DNA of 38,072 nucleotides, taken from positions 1 through 38,072 of IMG/VR virus record IMGVR_UViG_3300032285_004560. One strand, given 5' to 3'. The first letter of the stretch is position 1. Every line of letters begins with the position of its first letter. The stretch is from a virus. The notes beneath the pieces are model-generated. The model had not been told where the DNA came from, did not search any database, and saw only the letters and a program-made list of their open reading frames with translations. Position numbers and translations under genes: made by a program. Below, piece after piece: positions 1 through 6,467 of the stretch.

Positions 1-409
1 CAGCTAGCTTCTGTTGCGATGCGCGATGAGGTAACTCAATGCCCACCTGTTCGTATGCCCAAAGAACAAGTCCCGAGCAGTCCCACCCGCTGGGGGTAGA
101 ACCTGAGAACACGTACCATGTCCGATGTACTCGGGCCTTAAGGGCGTCTAGTACTTTGTTCATGTTAGCGGTGTTTTCATTTAGTTGTAGCAAGATCCTT
201 TTCTGTCGAGCAATTTGCTCGCCGGTTAGGATCCTATTGTTTGTAGTTGTCACATTAGCTTTCGAGTACTTGGCGAGTATTGCTTGATCCCCGCCAGGGA
301 TACTCATCTCAGCTGTTACAAACTGGGCATCTAGATCTACCTTTGGTGGTGTAACACATCCCGTAGTGGATAGAACTAGTACCGCGACTATTCCAATTAG
401 CCATTTCAT
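1..409 (-). CDS. NlpC/P60-family lipoprotein, 3' part beyond the window edge
   Basis: The minus strand is open from ATG at 409 to the window edge, giving 136 visible residues with no stop. The N-terminus is a lipoprotein signal peptide: a basic residue, a hydrophobic run, and a lipobox ending at Cys18 (LSTTGC). Residues 60-95 look helical and Gln/Asn-rich. Residues 108-130 match the NlpC/P60 nucleophile region, GWDCSGLVLWAYE, with Cys111 as the expected catalytic cysteine. The catalytic His lies beyond the edge. The family cleaves peptidoglycan stem peptides, so this is probably a membrane-anchored cell-wall hydrolase acting outside the membrane. A GGTAGG ribosome site sits 7 nt before the ATG. 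Confidence 0.85.
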   Translation of the reverse strand, partial: MKWLIGIVAVLVLSTTGCVTPPKVDLDAQFVTAEMSIPGGDQAILAKYSKANVTTTNNRILTGEQIARQKRILLQLNENTANMNKVLDALKARVHRTWYVFSGSTPSGWDCSGLVLWAYEQVGIELPHRASQQKLA

Positions 410-508
410 TTAGCGACCTACCTTTCAGAATTGAATACCTTAGTACTCGGTCGTTTATTGTCTTGGTGTTAGACATTATCATTTTCAGTTGTATTGTCAC
501 AGTGCGCA

Positions 509-546
509 AAAAGCACCTTCCGGCTTTTAGTGCCATGGGTGCTTTT
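509..546 (-). terminator. hairpin with AAAAGCACC/GGTGCTTTT arms
   Basis: A 9-bp perfect stem encloses a loop of about 20 nt, with A/T tracts at the base so it could act in either direction. It lies 100 bp before the lipoprotein start and has no coding gene immediately upstream, so it may end a noncoding transcript or attenuate the leader. Confidence 0.6.
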
Positions 547-1258
547 GCATATCTAGATTATCACATTAACCCGGCGTTCATGTCAAATTTGGGAAGAATA
601 TTACATTTAAAGGCTAGTAAAGGCGTCTATTATTCTTGATTTTTAATAAAAATATGATAGTGTTGGACAAATTTTTTGAAAATTTGTGGAGGCCGATTTT
701 TAAAAAGGGGGGTCTTTAGGATGGGAGGAATTGGCCATAAATATTTGCGGTATCGGCATAATAGGGTATACTAGACGTCTACTGCTTTTGGGGTGCGAGA
801 GGGCAACGCCTATATACGGGGGTCTTCAAAATTGTTTCCAGGCGCTAAAGGGCATTGCCTATTTTATTTTTATTTATTTATTTATAAACTTGCTTGTTTG
901 CTATTTGTATTTTTATTTTACTAAGACTGTTGACTTGTCTTGTCTATACGATCTTATTTTACTTTTGTATAAATGTAATCAGATTGCTAACTAAATCTAT
1001 CTCTTAGTTCTTAGCTTTTTAGATTAGTTCATTAGTTGACTTCTATAGAGATACTTATCAAGTATCTGATAGCTGCTACTAGCTGCTACTAGCTGCTACA
1101 GGTTAGTAAATAACTAACTAATAGATTTTATGGCTATAAGATCCTAAGCATTTGTGTAGTAGTTTATAGATTATAAAATTATAAAATTATAAAAATAAGT
1201 CTGATTTGACTAGATCATAACTAATAAAAATAGATACTTTACTAAAAATTTGAACATA

Positions 1259-1275
1259 CGGCGAGCGCAACCAGG
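1259..1275. repeat. 17-bp repeat CGGCGAGCGCAACCAGG, copy 1
   Basis: This word recurs exactly at 5927-5943, and its first 12 bases recur at 1844-1855. All copies sit beside a terminator hairpin in intergenic DNA. Its first seven bases are the reverse complement of the motif that crowds 15.2-19.5 kb. Confidence 0.7.
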
Positions 1276-1293
1276 CTTAGTTTATGGAATAGC

Positions 1294-1323
1294 AAAACCC
1301 CTAGCCTTATTGACTAGGGGTTT
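1294..1323 (-). terminator. terminator after the 1341-1658 gene
   Basis: AACCCCTAG and CTAGGGGTT form the stem, followed on the minus strand by TTTTGC. Confidence 0.8.
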
Positions 1324-1340
1324 CGTACTACTTCACCGCA

Positions 1341-1658
1341 TTACGGCTTAGACAGAATCAACTTGTCGTAAACGGTAGTTGACACGGTAGCCTTATACGC
1401 TTCGGCATAGGCAGATTCTAGCAACGCTAGGTTTGTATTACGGCGTTCTGCTTCACCTAGTTGATAGATAACCTCGCCACTAGAATTCACGGCAATACGT
1501 GAACCATTCAGAATACTAATCAGTTCGGCACGCAAATCGGCTTCTTGATTCGCTAGAGTCTTTTGTGCTTCACGCAAGTTGCGTACCGCATCAACCAGGG
1601 CAATAGTTGCTTCATCCACAAATACAGCGGGGGCTACTACAGTTTCAGACTTTGACAT
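1341..1658 (-). CDS. small helical protein of unknown function
   Basis: 105 aa starting MSKSETVV. GGAA five bases upstream supports this ATG, and an in-frame ATG at 1673 is the alternative. The middle (roughly residues 15-55) is rich in Ala, Leu, Glu and Arg with the spacing of a coiled coil, followed by a short strand-like segment (SGEVIYQLG) and a second helix. I do not recognise the family. It is a single-gene unit with its own promoter (1714-1742) and terminator (1294-1323). Confidence 0.7.
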   Translation of the reverse strand: MSKSETVVAPAVFVDEATIALVDAVRNLREAQKTLANQEADLRAELISILNGSRIAVNSSGEVIYQLGEAERRNTNLALLESAYAEAYKATVSTTVYDKLILSKP

Positions 1659-1713
1659 TTCAGTTCCATTCATTTTTAGCGTTTCGTTTTCGTTATCAAT
1701 TGATAACATCATA

Positions 1714-1742
1714 ATCAAAGCATAAAATCGCAAGCGTGTCAA
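1714..1742 (-). promoter_or_regulatory. sigma70-like promoter for the 1341-1658 gene
   Basis: On the minus strand, TTGACA at 1742-1737, a 17-nt spacer, then TTTGAT at 1719-1714. The -35 box is consensus and the -10 box is weaker. Confidence 0.55.
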
Positions 1743-1816
1743 ATCGAAACCGCAAGTTTTTTATAACAGGTTTATAACGCTAGATAACGCCTAAAGCTGC
1801 AACCGCAAGCAAAACG

Positions 1817-1843
1817 AAACCCCTGCCACGATCGGCAGGGGTT
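1817..1843 (-). terminator. terminator at the downstream end of the GATC-rich array
   Basis: AACCCCTGCC/GGCAGGGGTT makes a strong 10-bp stem. The gene to its right already has a terminator at 2212-2231. This second one therefore ends any transcript that starts inside the array at 1859-2205. Confidence 0.75.
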
Positions 1844-1858
1844 CGGCGAGCGCAATCG

Positions 1859-2205
1859 GATCGATCTAACCAGGAATCTAACCAGGTAAAAGCCAGGCTA
1901 GATCTAACGAAGATCTAACCGATAAGCCGCTAGATCAGCTGCTAGATCAGCTGCCTAACCAGGCTAGATCTAACCAACTAAGCTGCAAGATCTAACGAAT
2001 AAGCCGCTTAGATCGCTGCAAGATCCAGGCTAAAGCTGCTAGATCAGCCGCAAGATCTAACGAAGATCTAGGCGATCAGCTGCAAGATCCAGGCTAGATC
2101 TAAACTAAAGCTGCCAACTTACAACGAATGAGTTGCAAGATCAGCCGCTGTAAGCTGCTAGATCTAACGAAGATCCAGGTTAGATCTAACCGGGCTAGCC
2201 AGGGT
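1859..2205. repeat. intergenic array of GATC, AGATCT and AGCTGC words
   Basis: About 350 bp made of shuffled short words: AGATCTAAC, CCAGGCTAGATC, GCTGCAAGATC, GATCAGCTGC. By eye it holds about 20 GATC tetramers where one or two are expected, many inside the palindromes AGATCT or CAGCTG. It has no protein-like frame and lies between two minus-strand terminators (2212-2231 and 1817-1843). Shorter versions of the same vocabulary occur in other intergenic gaps of the left module. Possible roles are a noncoding RNA, a protein-binding array or an origin; the sequence does not decide between them. Confidence 0.75.
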
Positions 2206-2211
2206 AAAACA

Positions 2212-2231
2212 AAACCCCGCCGTAGCGGGGC
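2212..2231 (-). terminator. terminator after the 2253-2492 gene
   Basis: A GC-rich stem, CCCCGC/GCGGGG, with a 4-nt loop, followed by TTTTG on the minus strand. Confidence 0.8.
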
Positions 2232-2252
2232 ATTGCTTTATAGGTATCGGGT

Positions 2253-2492
2253 CTAGTCTTCGATAATCTCTAAATCATCTTCGTGCAAAGTTCCGTTGAT
2301 AGCCGGAATCCAAAACTCCGGAAACTTGTACGGCTTTTCCATCCAGTAGTAGTCATCCCCGTCTGGGTAGTAGTTTAGTTCTTGCAACCGGCTAGCGATG
2401 TTCGCTCCATGTTTTAGAACTACGAACGGACTCATGTGCTCGAGTAGCATCATAAAGTTTTCGGTATCTGCAACAATTGTAATAGTAGCCAT
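2253..2492 (-). CDS. small protein of unknown function
   Basis: 79 aa, start MATITIV chosen because GGAGG lies 6-7 nt upstream. The composition suggests a small folded domain: an N-terminal strand (TITIVAD), a helix, then a Tyr/Asp/Trp-rich acidic segment (YYPDGDDYYWM) and an acidic end. Not recognised. It is monocistronic, with a TTGACA/AACAAT promoter at 2539-2567 and a terminator at 2212-2231. Confidence 0.75.
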   Translation of the reverse strand: MATITIVADTENFMMLLEHMSPFVVLKHGANIASRLQELNYYPDGDDYYWMEKPYKFPEFWIPAINGTLHEDDLEIIED

Positions 2493-2538
2493 AATGACCT
2501 CCAAGATTTTGGTTCATTGGCAATCTGCCAACACAAGA

Positions 2539-2567
2539 ATTGTTGCATACTCTACTGACATTGTCAA
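2539..2567 (-). promoter_or_regulatory. sigma70-like promoter for the 2253-2492 gene
   Basis: TTGACA (2567-2562), a 17-nt spacer, AACAAT (2544-2539) on the minus strand. Confidence 0.75.
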
Positions 2568-2623
2568 AGACATTTTGATAACTTTTTTATAACTAGATCA
2601 CCATAGATCGCCAGGGTGAAACG

Positions 2624-2651
2624 AAACCCCGCCACTCTTTGCGACGGGGTT
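2624..2651 (-). terminator. terminator after the 2671-2952 gene
   Basis: AACCCCG/CGGGGTT stem on the minus strand followed by TCGTTTC. Confidence 0.75.
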
Positions 2652-2670
2652 CGTTAGTTGTTGCTTCCTC

Positions 2671-2952
2671 TTACTCTTGTTTTAGTTTTAGTTCTTCCAC
2701 CGCAATCAAAACCATAACTTCTGCAAGCTGCTTAGTTAGGTACTCACGGCGTTCTGTCAAAGCGACAATTGCACTTTTTGGTTGCACAACTTTGCCGTGG
2801 CGTAGACGGTGTTCTTTTTGCGAAATCACTGCACAAGTTTTGCAGTATGTAGAACCACGTGGCGTAAGTTTCCAATTACCGACGTGTCCCTTCACGCATA
2901 CACGAATAGTTAGGTCCGTAGTAATGACGGGACGGCCTGCTTTTCTTTTCAT
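2671..2952 (-). CDS. zinc-finger protein with basic region
   Basis: 93 aa, start MKRKAGRP, with AGGGG 7 nt upstream. A treble-clef-like zinc site is visible at about residues 19-43: CxKGHxGxW followed by GSTYCKTC. This C-x3-H...C-x2-C layout is seen at the N-terminus of many phage HNH and HNH-like proteins, but no HNH catalytic segment follows. Instead a basic stretch and a long Leu/Glu-rich helix (residues 60-90) end the protein. A small DNA-binding protein is the most likely role. Confidence 0.75.
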   Translation of the reverse strand: MKRKAGRPVITTDLTIRVCVKGHVGNWKLTPRGSTYCKTCAVISQKEHRLRHGKVVQPKSAIVALTERREYLTKQLAEVMVLIAVEELKLKQE

Positions 2953-3076
2953 AAGATAACCCCTAGATTCGATTAGCGAAATTGCTAATAAAATAATTCT
3001 TCCATAAGTGTCTGACATTTGTCAAATACATTTGCAACATTTTTTATAACATTTTTGCCATAGATCCGGGTAAGCG

Positions 3077-3103
3077 AAAACCCCCGCAACCAGGGCGGGG
3101 GTC
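3077..3103 (-). terminator. terminator after the 3114-3278 gene
   Basis: CCCCCGC and GCGGGGG arms with a short loop, then TTTTCGCTT on the minus strand. Confidence 0.75.
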
Positions 3104-3113
3104 TCGGTTTTGC

Positions 3114-3278
3114 TTAGTAGTTTTCGTTGCAGTACTCGAAAAGTTTTTCGTAGTCTGTACCGTTGTTGATTAGTTCCATTAGTTCATCGTCTTCTTGTAG
3201 AAGATAAGCGTCAATCGTAGTTTCAGCTGCAAGACGCATAAGTGTAAACCTAGCGTTTAGTAGTAGAACATTTCCCAT
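3114..3278 (-). CDS. small acidic protein of unknown function
   Basis: 54 aa, MGNVLLLNAR to ENY. AAGGAG lies 6-7 nt before the ATG. It is predicted mostly helical, with an acidic middle (QEDDELMELI) and an aromatic C-terminus (YEKLFEYCNENY). A terminator follows directly. No family is recognised, but the ribosome site, stop and terminator spacing make it a confident gene. Confidence 0.75.
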   Translation of the reverse strand: MGNVLLLNARFTLMRLAAETTIDAYLLQEDDELMELINNGTDYEKLFEYCNENY

Positions 3279-3336
3279 TTTGTGCTCCTTCGTTTTACCC
3301 GGCTATCTGCCTAAAAGAATTGTTTCATAAAAAAAC

Positions 3337-3366
3337 AAAACCCGCAACTATTTAGCCACGGGTTTT
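3337..3366 (-). terminator. terminator after the 3387-3752 gene
   Basis: AAAACCCG/CGGGTTTT stem; a T tract follows on the minus strand. Confidence 0.75.
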
Positions 3367-3386
3367 GCTTTTATTTTTATTTAGAT

Positions 3387-3752
3387 TTAGCGAAGGTCTG
3401 CCGTAGCATCCACTGGAATTTGTTCCATAAGGTGAGTAATCATTTCATCAGACAAGCCTAGGGTCTCACCATCTTCATCAGTTCCACCAGTCAAGACAAC
3501 ATTTCCCATAATCGTATCGGTTAGTCCGTATGACCTAGCCCACAAATAAGTTGCTACATCATTGCGCTCCAACCCTGAAAACTTACCTTCTTCGTTTACC
3601 CACATCGCTACTGTTTCGGTTTCGTTAGACTCCCTAGGCAGTCCGACAACCTGCACCCAACCGCCAACGACATCTTGCAAGAACTCCAAGGTAAGGTCAT
3701 CGCTCACGGTGATAACTGAACCGTCTGTATTTACAACTAGAACTTTTTGCAT
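3387..3752 (-). CDS. DUF3846-like phage protein
   Basis: 121 aa. The opening MQKVLVVNTDG...LEFLQDVVGGWVQVVGLP, followed by MWVNEEGK and later MGNVVLTGGTDEDGETLGLSDE, resembles the DUF3846 layout common in actinobacterial phages: a short beta segment, a GG-W-V-Q-V helix cap, an N-E-E-G-K turn, and a GN.V..G..D..G...GL segment. Function is unknown for that group. It has an AAGGGG ribosome site, a promoter at 3793-3820 and its own terminator. Confidence 0.75.
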   Translation of the reverse strand: MQKVLVVNTDGSVITVSDDLTLEFLQDVVGGWVQVVGLPRESNETETVAMWVNEEGKFSGLERNDVATYLWARSYGLTDTIMGNVVLTGGTDEDGETLGLSDEMITHLMEQIPVDATADLR

Positions 3753-3792
3753 TTTGTATCCCCTTCATTTATTTAGGCATTTGCCTATTACT

Positions 3793-3820
3793 AAATTACC
3801 ACTATTTGGGTAATTGTCAA
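3793..3820 (-). promoter_or_regulatory. sigma70-like promoter for the DUF3846-like gene
   Basis: TTGACA (3820-3815), a 16-nt spacer, TAATTT (3798-3793) on the minus strand. Confidence 0.7.
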
Positions 3821-3824
3821 ATAC

Positions 3825-4013
3825 CTATAGCGAATTATTTTTAGCGTAAATTACAAATGAGTAGATCAAAGATCCTAAACTTGCTCCGGCGATGATCAGC
3901 GGGATCCAGGCATTTGGATACCCGACTGCAAAACCGAATAGCCACACAAAGCCAAAGCCTAAAGCGATACCCTTCCATAAGACAACCAGGGCATCGACAT
4001 CTGACCGGCTCAT
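3825..4013 (-). CDS. small two-helix membrane protein
   Basis: 62 aa. Two hydrophobic segments (about residues 12-30 and 35-55) joined by a Pro/Asn turn indicate a small inner-membrane hairpin protein. Its ATG overlaps the TGA of the upstream gene (ATGA at 4010-4013), so it is translationally coupled. It is the last gene of the 3825-4565 operon. Function unknown. Confidence 0.75.
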   Translation of the reverse strand: MSRSDVDALVVLWKGIALGFGFVWLFGFAVGYPNAWIPLIIAGASLGSLIYSFVIYAKNNSL

Positions 4014-4129
4014 TTGCTAGCCTTCACGTAGAACCAATGAGAAACCCTATAAGCTGCATTGCCAATACTAAAAATACTGCTAGCCACCCGAGTAAAAGCT
4101 TTATAGCCTAGTCGATACCACCGGCTCAC
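4010..4129 (-). CDS. 39-residue basic protein with GTG start
   Basis: MSRWYRLGYKAF... to FYVKASK. The GTG start overlaps the stop of the gene above (GTGA), and its TGA overlaps the ATG of the gene below, so it fills the gap exactly. It is rich in Arg, Tyr and Trp, with a pattern (IGNAAYRVSHWFY) suggesting an amphipathic helix at the membrane surface beside its membrane-protein neighbour. Function unknown. Confidence 0.65.
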   Translation of the reverse strand: MSRWYRLGYKAFTRVASSIFSIGNAAYRVSHWFYVKASK

Positions 4130-4326
4130 TTGTTTACCGCCTTAGCAACTAATTCTTTACGGCGTGCCTTAGCTGCCGACTTACGCTGGTGATACCTATT
4201 CGGATTTACTTCACGAATTGTAATCACATTGCCTTCAAAGAATACGTCTAGTTCCACCGAGGTTTCGTTAGCAACCTCAAAGTCTAAATTTTCAAAGTCT
4301 GCCAGGGTAATTTGTTTTTTAGCCAC
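4126..4326 (-). CDS. small protein with basic C-terminal helix
   Basis: 66 aa. The acidic N-terminal half (ADFENLDFEVANETSVELD) is followed by a strand pair (VFFEGNVITIREV) and a strongly basic tail (HQRKSAAKARRKELVAKA). The tail suggests nucleic-acid binding, which is inference only. It sits 2 nt after the 4329-4565 gene and overlaps the next GTG start, so it is operonic. Confidence 0.75.
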   Translation of the reverse strand: MAKKQITLADFENLDFEVANETSVELDVFFEGNVITIREVNPNRYHQRKSAAKARRKELVAKAVNK

Positions 4327-4328
4327 GG

Positions 4329-4565
4329 TTAGCCCCTCTCTAAAAAGATTTGGTAAATTGCTTGATTTAGTTTTGCTAAGTTGCGTTCGGCACGCTCGCT
4401 AGAACCATAAAGGTAAAGCCCTGCTAGATTCTTTAGATTTTCGTTGCGTGAACATTCAGCGTAAATTGCCCCCTGCGTGTGAATCGAGTAGTTGTCTTTT
4501 CCACCGGCTAATTTCATAACTTGCTCAAAGGCAAAGTCTGCCTTTTCATCTACATAAGTTTTCAT
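4329..4565 (-). CDS. small helical protein of unknown function
   Basis: 78 aa, start MKTYVDEK chosen because AAAGGGAC precedes it; an earlier in-frame ATG lacks such a site. It is mostly helical, with paired segments (FAFEQVMKLAGG and ERAERNLAKLNQAIYQIFL). It is the first gene of an operon with 4126-4326, 4010-4129 and 3825-4013, driven by the promoter at 4603-4631. Confidence 0.75.
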   Translation of the reverse strand: MKTYVDEKADFAFEQVMKLAGGKDNYSIHTQGAIYAECSRNENLKNLAGLYLYGSSERAERNLAKLNQAIYQIFLERG

Positions 4566-4602
4566 TTTGTCCCTTTCGTTTTTTAGGTTTTCACCTAAGT
4601 TC

Positions 4603-4631
4603 AAAATATCCTATAACCAAAATAAAAGCAA
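4603..4631 (-). promoter_or_regulatory. sigma70-like promoter of the 3825-4565 operon
   Basis: TTGCTT (4631-4626), a 17-nt spacer, TATTTT (4608-4603) on the minus strand. Confidence 0.6.
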
Positions 4632-4649
4632 TTCTGCTAGGGCGTGTCG

Positions 4650-4844
4650 TTATCTCCCTAAAATTGTTTTGATAGCACGAATTGGATCTCCTACTAAGAC
4701 AGCATCTTTACCGCCACGATCTAGATAAGTAGCGTGTGCCGGAATCATTAGATCTTTTAGATCGCCATCGGTTAGCAACCCTTGATCGAAACCCTGGCGA
4801 ACATCTTCCGCCATCTGAATAATAATCGGATCTTTAGTTAACAT
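4650..4844 (-). CDS. small protein of unknown function
   Basis: 64 aa. AAGGG lies 8-9 nt before the ATG. It is acidic in its first half (MAEDVRQGFDQGLLTDGDLKDLM), then has a short Gly/Asp loop and a basic end. Not recognised. The promoter to its right is weak (TTGATC/TAACAG by eye), and no clear hairpin separates it from 4565. Confidence 0.7.
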   Translation of the reverse strand: MLTKDPIIIQMAEDVRQGFDQGLLTDGDLKDLMIPAHATYLDRGGKDAVLVGDPIRAIKTILGR

Positions 4845-4928
4845 TTGTTTTCCCTTCTGTTATTTTCATCTTGTCATAGATCAAAGCTGCAAGCAAGCGA
4901 CACGCCACCGAATCCGAGTAAAAGAATA

Positions 4929-4966
4929 CGCCCCGCGGAAAACGAAAAAACCGCGAGGCGTTTCTT
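4929..4966 (-). terminator. terminator after the 5028-5515 operon
   Basis: CGCC-CCGCGG/CCGCGA-GGCG arms with an A/T-rich loop. Confidence 0.6.
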
Positions 4967-4984
4967 TGGCGGAATGGACACGCC

Positions 4985-5027
4985 ATTGGCTAGGGAATCT
5001 TGGGGGGAACCTAGCCAATTCTTTTTT
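4985..5027 (+). terminator. plus-strand terminator-like hairpin
   Basis: ATTGGCTAGG (4985-4994) and CCTAGCCAAT (5010-5019) form a perfect 10-bp stem. T-rich sequence (TCTTTTTTCT) follows on the plus strand, although all neighbouring genes are on the minus strand. This is the arrangement of a terminator for antisense transcription. Confidence 0.55.
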
Positions 5028-5135
5028 CTATCCCTTACGGCGATAGCGTGGCTTATTAGATAGTTCGAAGATAGCCCATAATCCTAGAGCAAGCCCTAAA
5101 GTGATAAGCGTCGTGCCTAAAGCAATCCATAACAT
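5028..5135 (-). CDS. 35-residue single-span membrane peptide
   Basis: MLWIALGTTL... to RYRRKG. A hydrophobic span (residues 1-21) is followed by a basic tail, giving a likely N-out/C-in orientation. It starts directly after the TAA of the 5136-5324 gene. Three small genes (two membrane, one zinc) form this operon. Function unknown. Confidence 0.65.
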   Translation of the reverse strand: MLWIALGTTLITLGLALGLWAIFELSNKPRYRRKG

Positions 5136-5324
5136 TTATTCAATCTCCTGTTCATCTAAGCACTTGTCGCAATAACGGCTAAACGGATTACCACCGTCAA
5201 TAAACTCGCCACAAGTTTCACAATCATTGGTGTAGTAATCGTTAGAACATTCCACACACATTCCGAGTTCCTCGGCGTGAGTTTCAGCGTCAATCATTAC
5301 GCCACATTCAACGCAAGGTTCCAT
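5136..5324 (-). CDS. four-knuckle zinc protein
   Basis: 62 aa with four CxxC knuckles: CVEC, CVEC, CETC, CDKC at about residues 4, 23, 35 and 52. That suits two structural zinc sites. The rest is acidic. Such proteins usually mediate protein or nucleic-acid contacts, and no enzyme motif is present. The start overlaps the upstream stop (TAATGG). Confidence 0.8.
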   Translation of the reverse strand: MEPCVECGVMIDAETHAEELGMCVECSNDYYTNDCETCGEFIDGGNPFSRYCDKCLDEQEIE

Positions 5325-5515
5325 TATGCCACCACCTTTTTAGCGATAGCAACGGCAGGGGCAAAACTAATTACCCAACCAATAGCAACCGAACCGCAAG
5401 CACCGGCAAATAGTTCCGGCGTTCCACCGAGAGCGATAACTACTAGAGCGTAAGCACCTAGCACAATCGGGGTTGTAGCAATAGCAAAAGCAATTCTGCG
5501 AATTGTAAATTTCAT
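5324..5515 (-). CDS. small membrane protein
   Basis: 63 aa, start MKFTIRR, chosen because an AAGGGGAAAC site lies directly upstream. Two hydrophobic segments (about residues 8-28 and 35-57) are separated by a GGTPELFAG turn, and the protein ends in KKVVA. Head of the 5028-5515 operon. Function unknown. Confidence 0.75.
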   Translation of the reverse strand: MKFTIRRIAFAIATTPIVLGAYALVVIALGGTPELFAGACGSVAIGWVISFAPAVAIAKKVVA

Positions 5516-5567
5516 TTGTTTCCCCTTTTCCCTTTTCATTTTGTTTTCGTTTTGTGTTGCTATAACT

Positions 5568-5595
5568 AAAATACACTATCGGAATAACTTGTCAA
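5568..5595 (-). promoter_or_regulatory. sigma70-like promoter of the 5028-5515 operon
   Basis: TTGACA (5595-5590), a 16-nt spacer, TATTTT (5573-5568) on the minus strand. Confidence 0.75.
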
Positions 5596-5635
5596 GTATT
5601 TCTGTAAAAAAGTTTTCTCGGGCGTGTCGCCTTAG

Positions 5636-5824
5636 TTAGTTTCCGTAAGTCTCCGCAAGCATCCGGTCATTTACAAAGCGCTCGGCATCCATCCAGGCAG
5701 TCTCCCCCGCGAACCGCGCTAGGATCTCTCCATCCTTTTTTACTTGAGCGCTAAAGCTACTTGACCAAACCTCGTAAATACCGGTGCCCAAAACAAACTG
5801 TGTGTCTAGTGTTAGTTGATCCAT
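5636..5824 (-). CDS. small protein of unknown function
   Basis: 62 aa with an AAAGGG site about 10 nt upstream. It is predicted as a beta-rich N-terminus (FVLGTGIYEVWSSSFSAQVKKDGEILARF) followed by a helix (TAWMDAERFVNDRML). A possible promoter, TTGCTT/TTAGAG, lies in the GATC-rich leader. Not recognised. Confidence 0.7.
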   Translation of the reverse strand: MDQLTLDTQFVLGTGIYEVWSSSFSAQVKKDGEILARFAGETAWMDAERFVNDRMLAETYGN

Positions 5825-5842
5825 TTTTTATTTACCCTTTCT

Positions 5843-5943
5843 AATTGGTGATCTAACTCTAACCTAGATCTGATCTAAAAGCAACTTTAGATCTAGCGAG
5901 TTGCAGCTAATAGATCACCATCGACACGGCGAGCGCAACCAGG
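5843..5943. repeat. short copy of the GATC/AGATCT intergenic element
   Basis: This gap carries AGATCTGATCT, TAGATCTAG, TTGCAGCT and GATCACC words, then the 17-bp repeat CGGCGAGCGCAACCAGG (5927-5943), directly before the 5949-5980 hairpin. It is the same vocabulary as the array at 1859-2205. Confidence 0.65.
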
Positions 5944-5948
5944 ATACG

Positions 5949-5980
5949 AAAAAAGGCACCGATGGGGGCCGGTGCCTTTT
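5949..5980 (-). terminator. terminator after the 6049-6387 gene
   Basis: AAAAGGCACC/GGTGCCTTTT perfect stem with a 10-nt loop; T tract on the minus strand. Confidence 0.85.
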
Positions 5981-6048
5981 CCGCGGATAGGCGAATGGGA
6001 TAACTCCTATCCATTGCTAGAGAGTAGTCTCAATCTAGCAAGATTATT

Positions 6049-6387
6049 TTATGCCATCGTAGCGTGTTTAGCAAATTCAGAATAAGTTTCACCATCGACG
6101 GTATAAGTTCCGGTATCTGCGTCGACATAGACAGTTGAGACATCTGCCCAGACATCTCCAACCTCTCCCGATGCGATACCAAAACTTAGTTCACCATCAT
6201 AAGAACCTAGACTAGCGAATTCGTGAAAGATTTGAGCTGCAAGATAACTAGCATCTCCAATACGCCCAGTGCGTGCCAAAACATTACGAACCGCGTCAAG
6301 ATTTTCATCTCCTGACCAGTGTCCATAAAAAATAATTGGCGCTAGAAACTCTTTACTCTCAACCTGGATAAATGCGCGATTGCCCAT
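6049..6387 (-). CDS. phage protein of unknown function
   Basis: 112 aa. MGNRAFIQVESKEFLAPIIFYGHWSGDENLDAVRNVL is a characteristic opening that I recognise from uncharacterised phage and plasmid proteins of actinobacteria, without a known role. Mixed alpha/beta, acidic, no catalytic motif evident. AAGGGG lies 9-10 nt before the ATG. It is a single-gene unit with the promoter at 6417-6445 and terminator at 5949-5980. Confidence 0.75.
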   Translation of the reverse strand: MGNRAFIQVESKEFLAPIIFYGHWSGDENLDAVRNVLARTGRIGDASYLAAQIFHEFASLGSYDGELSFGIASGEVGDVWADVSTVYVDADTGTYTVDGETYSEFAKHATMA

Positions 6388-6416
6388 TTGTTTTACCCCT
6401 TTCTAAAGGTAGTTCG

Positions 6417-6445
6417 ATTGTAAGCGATGACGCGGTAAGAGTCAA
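6417..6445 (-). promoter_or_regulatory. sigma70-like promoter for the 6049-6387 gene
   Basis: TTGACT (6445-6440), a 17-nt spacer, TACAAT (6422-6417) on the minus strand. Confidence 0.8.
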
Positions 6446-6467
6446 CTCACCGCGCCACCACTAACTT

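Larger units (their letters stand above)
410..1340. other. 930-bp AT-rich stretch without a convincing gene
   Basis: No open frame here has a credible ribosome site and protein-like composition. The stretch contains a 9-bp perfect inverted repeat with a 3-nt loop (667-687, ACAAATTTT/AAAATTTGT), an 8-bp inverted repeat with a 3-nt loop (1049-1067, AGATACTT/AAGTATCT), three tandem copies of AGCTGCTACT or nearly so (1071-1100), and a run of ATTATAAA-type repeats near 1170-1194. A terminator at 509-546 has no protein gene directly upstream of it on the minus strand, so a noncoding transcript or a long leader for the lipoprotein gene is possible. A regulatory or origin role is conjecture. Confidence 0.5.

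Noticed and set aside
731-994. Plus-strand 87-codon open frame in the AT-rich kilobase
   Set aside because: Its C-terminal part reads as a low-complexity AT-driven run of Phe, Ile, Leu and Tyr; no ribosome site and no conserved feature.
1859-2205. Interpretation of the GATC cluster as a Dam-regulated origin like enterobacterial oriC
   Set aside because: Actinobacteria generally lack Dam/SeqA, and no DnaA-box series is evident; the clustering is reported without that reading.
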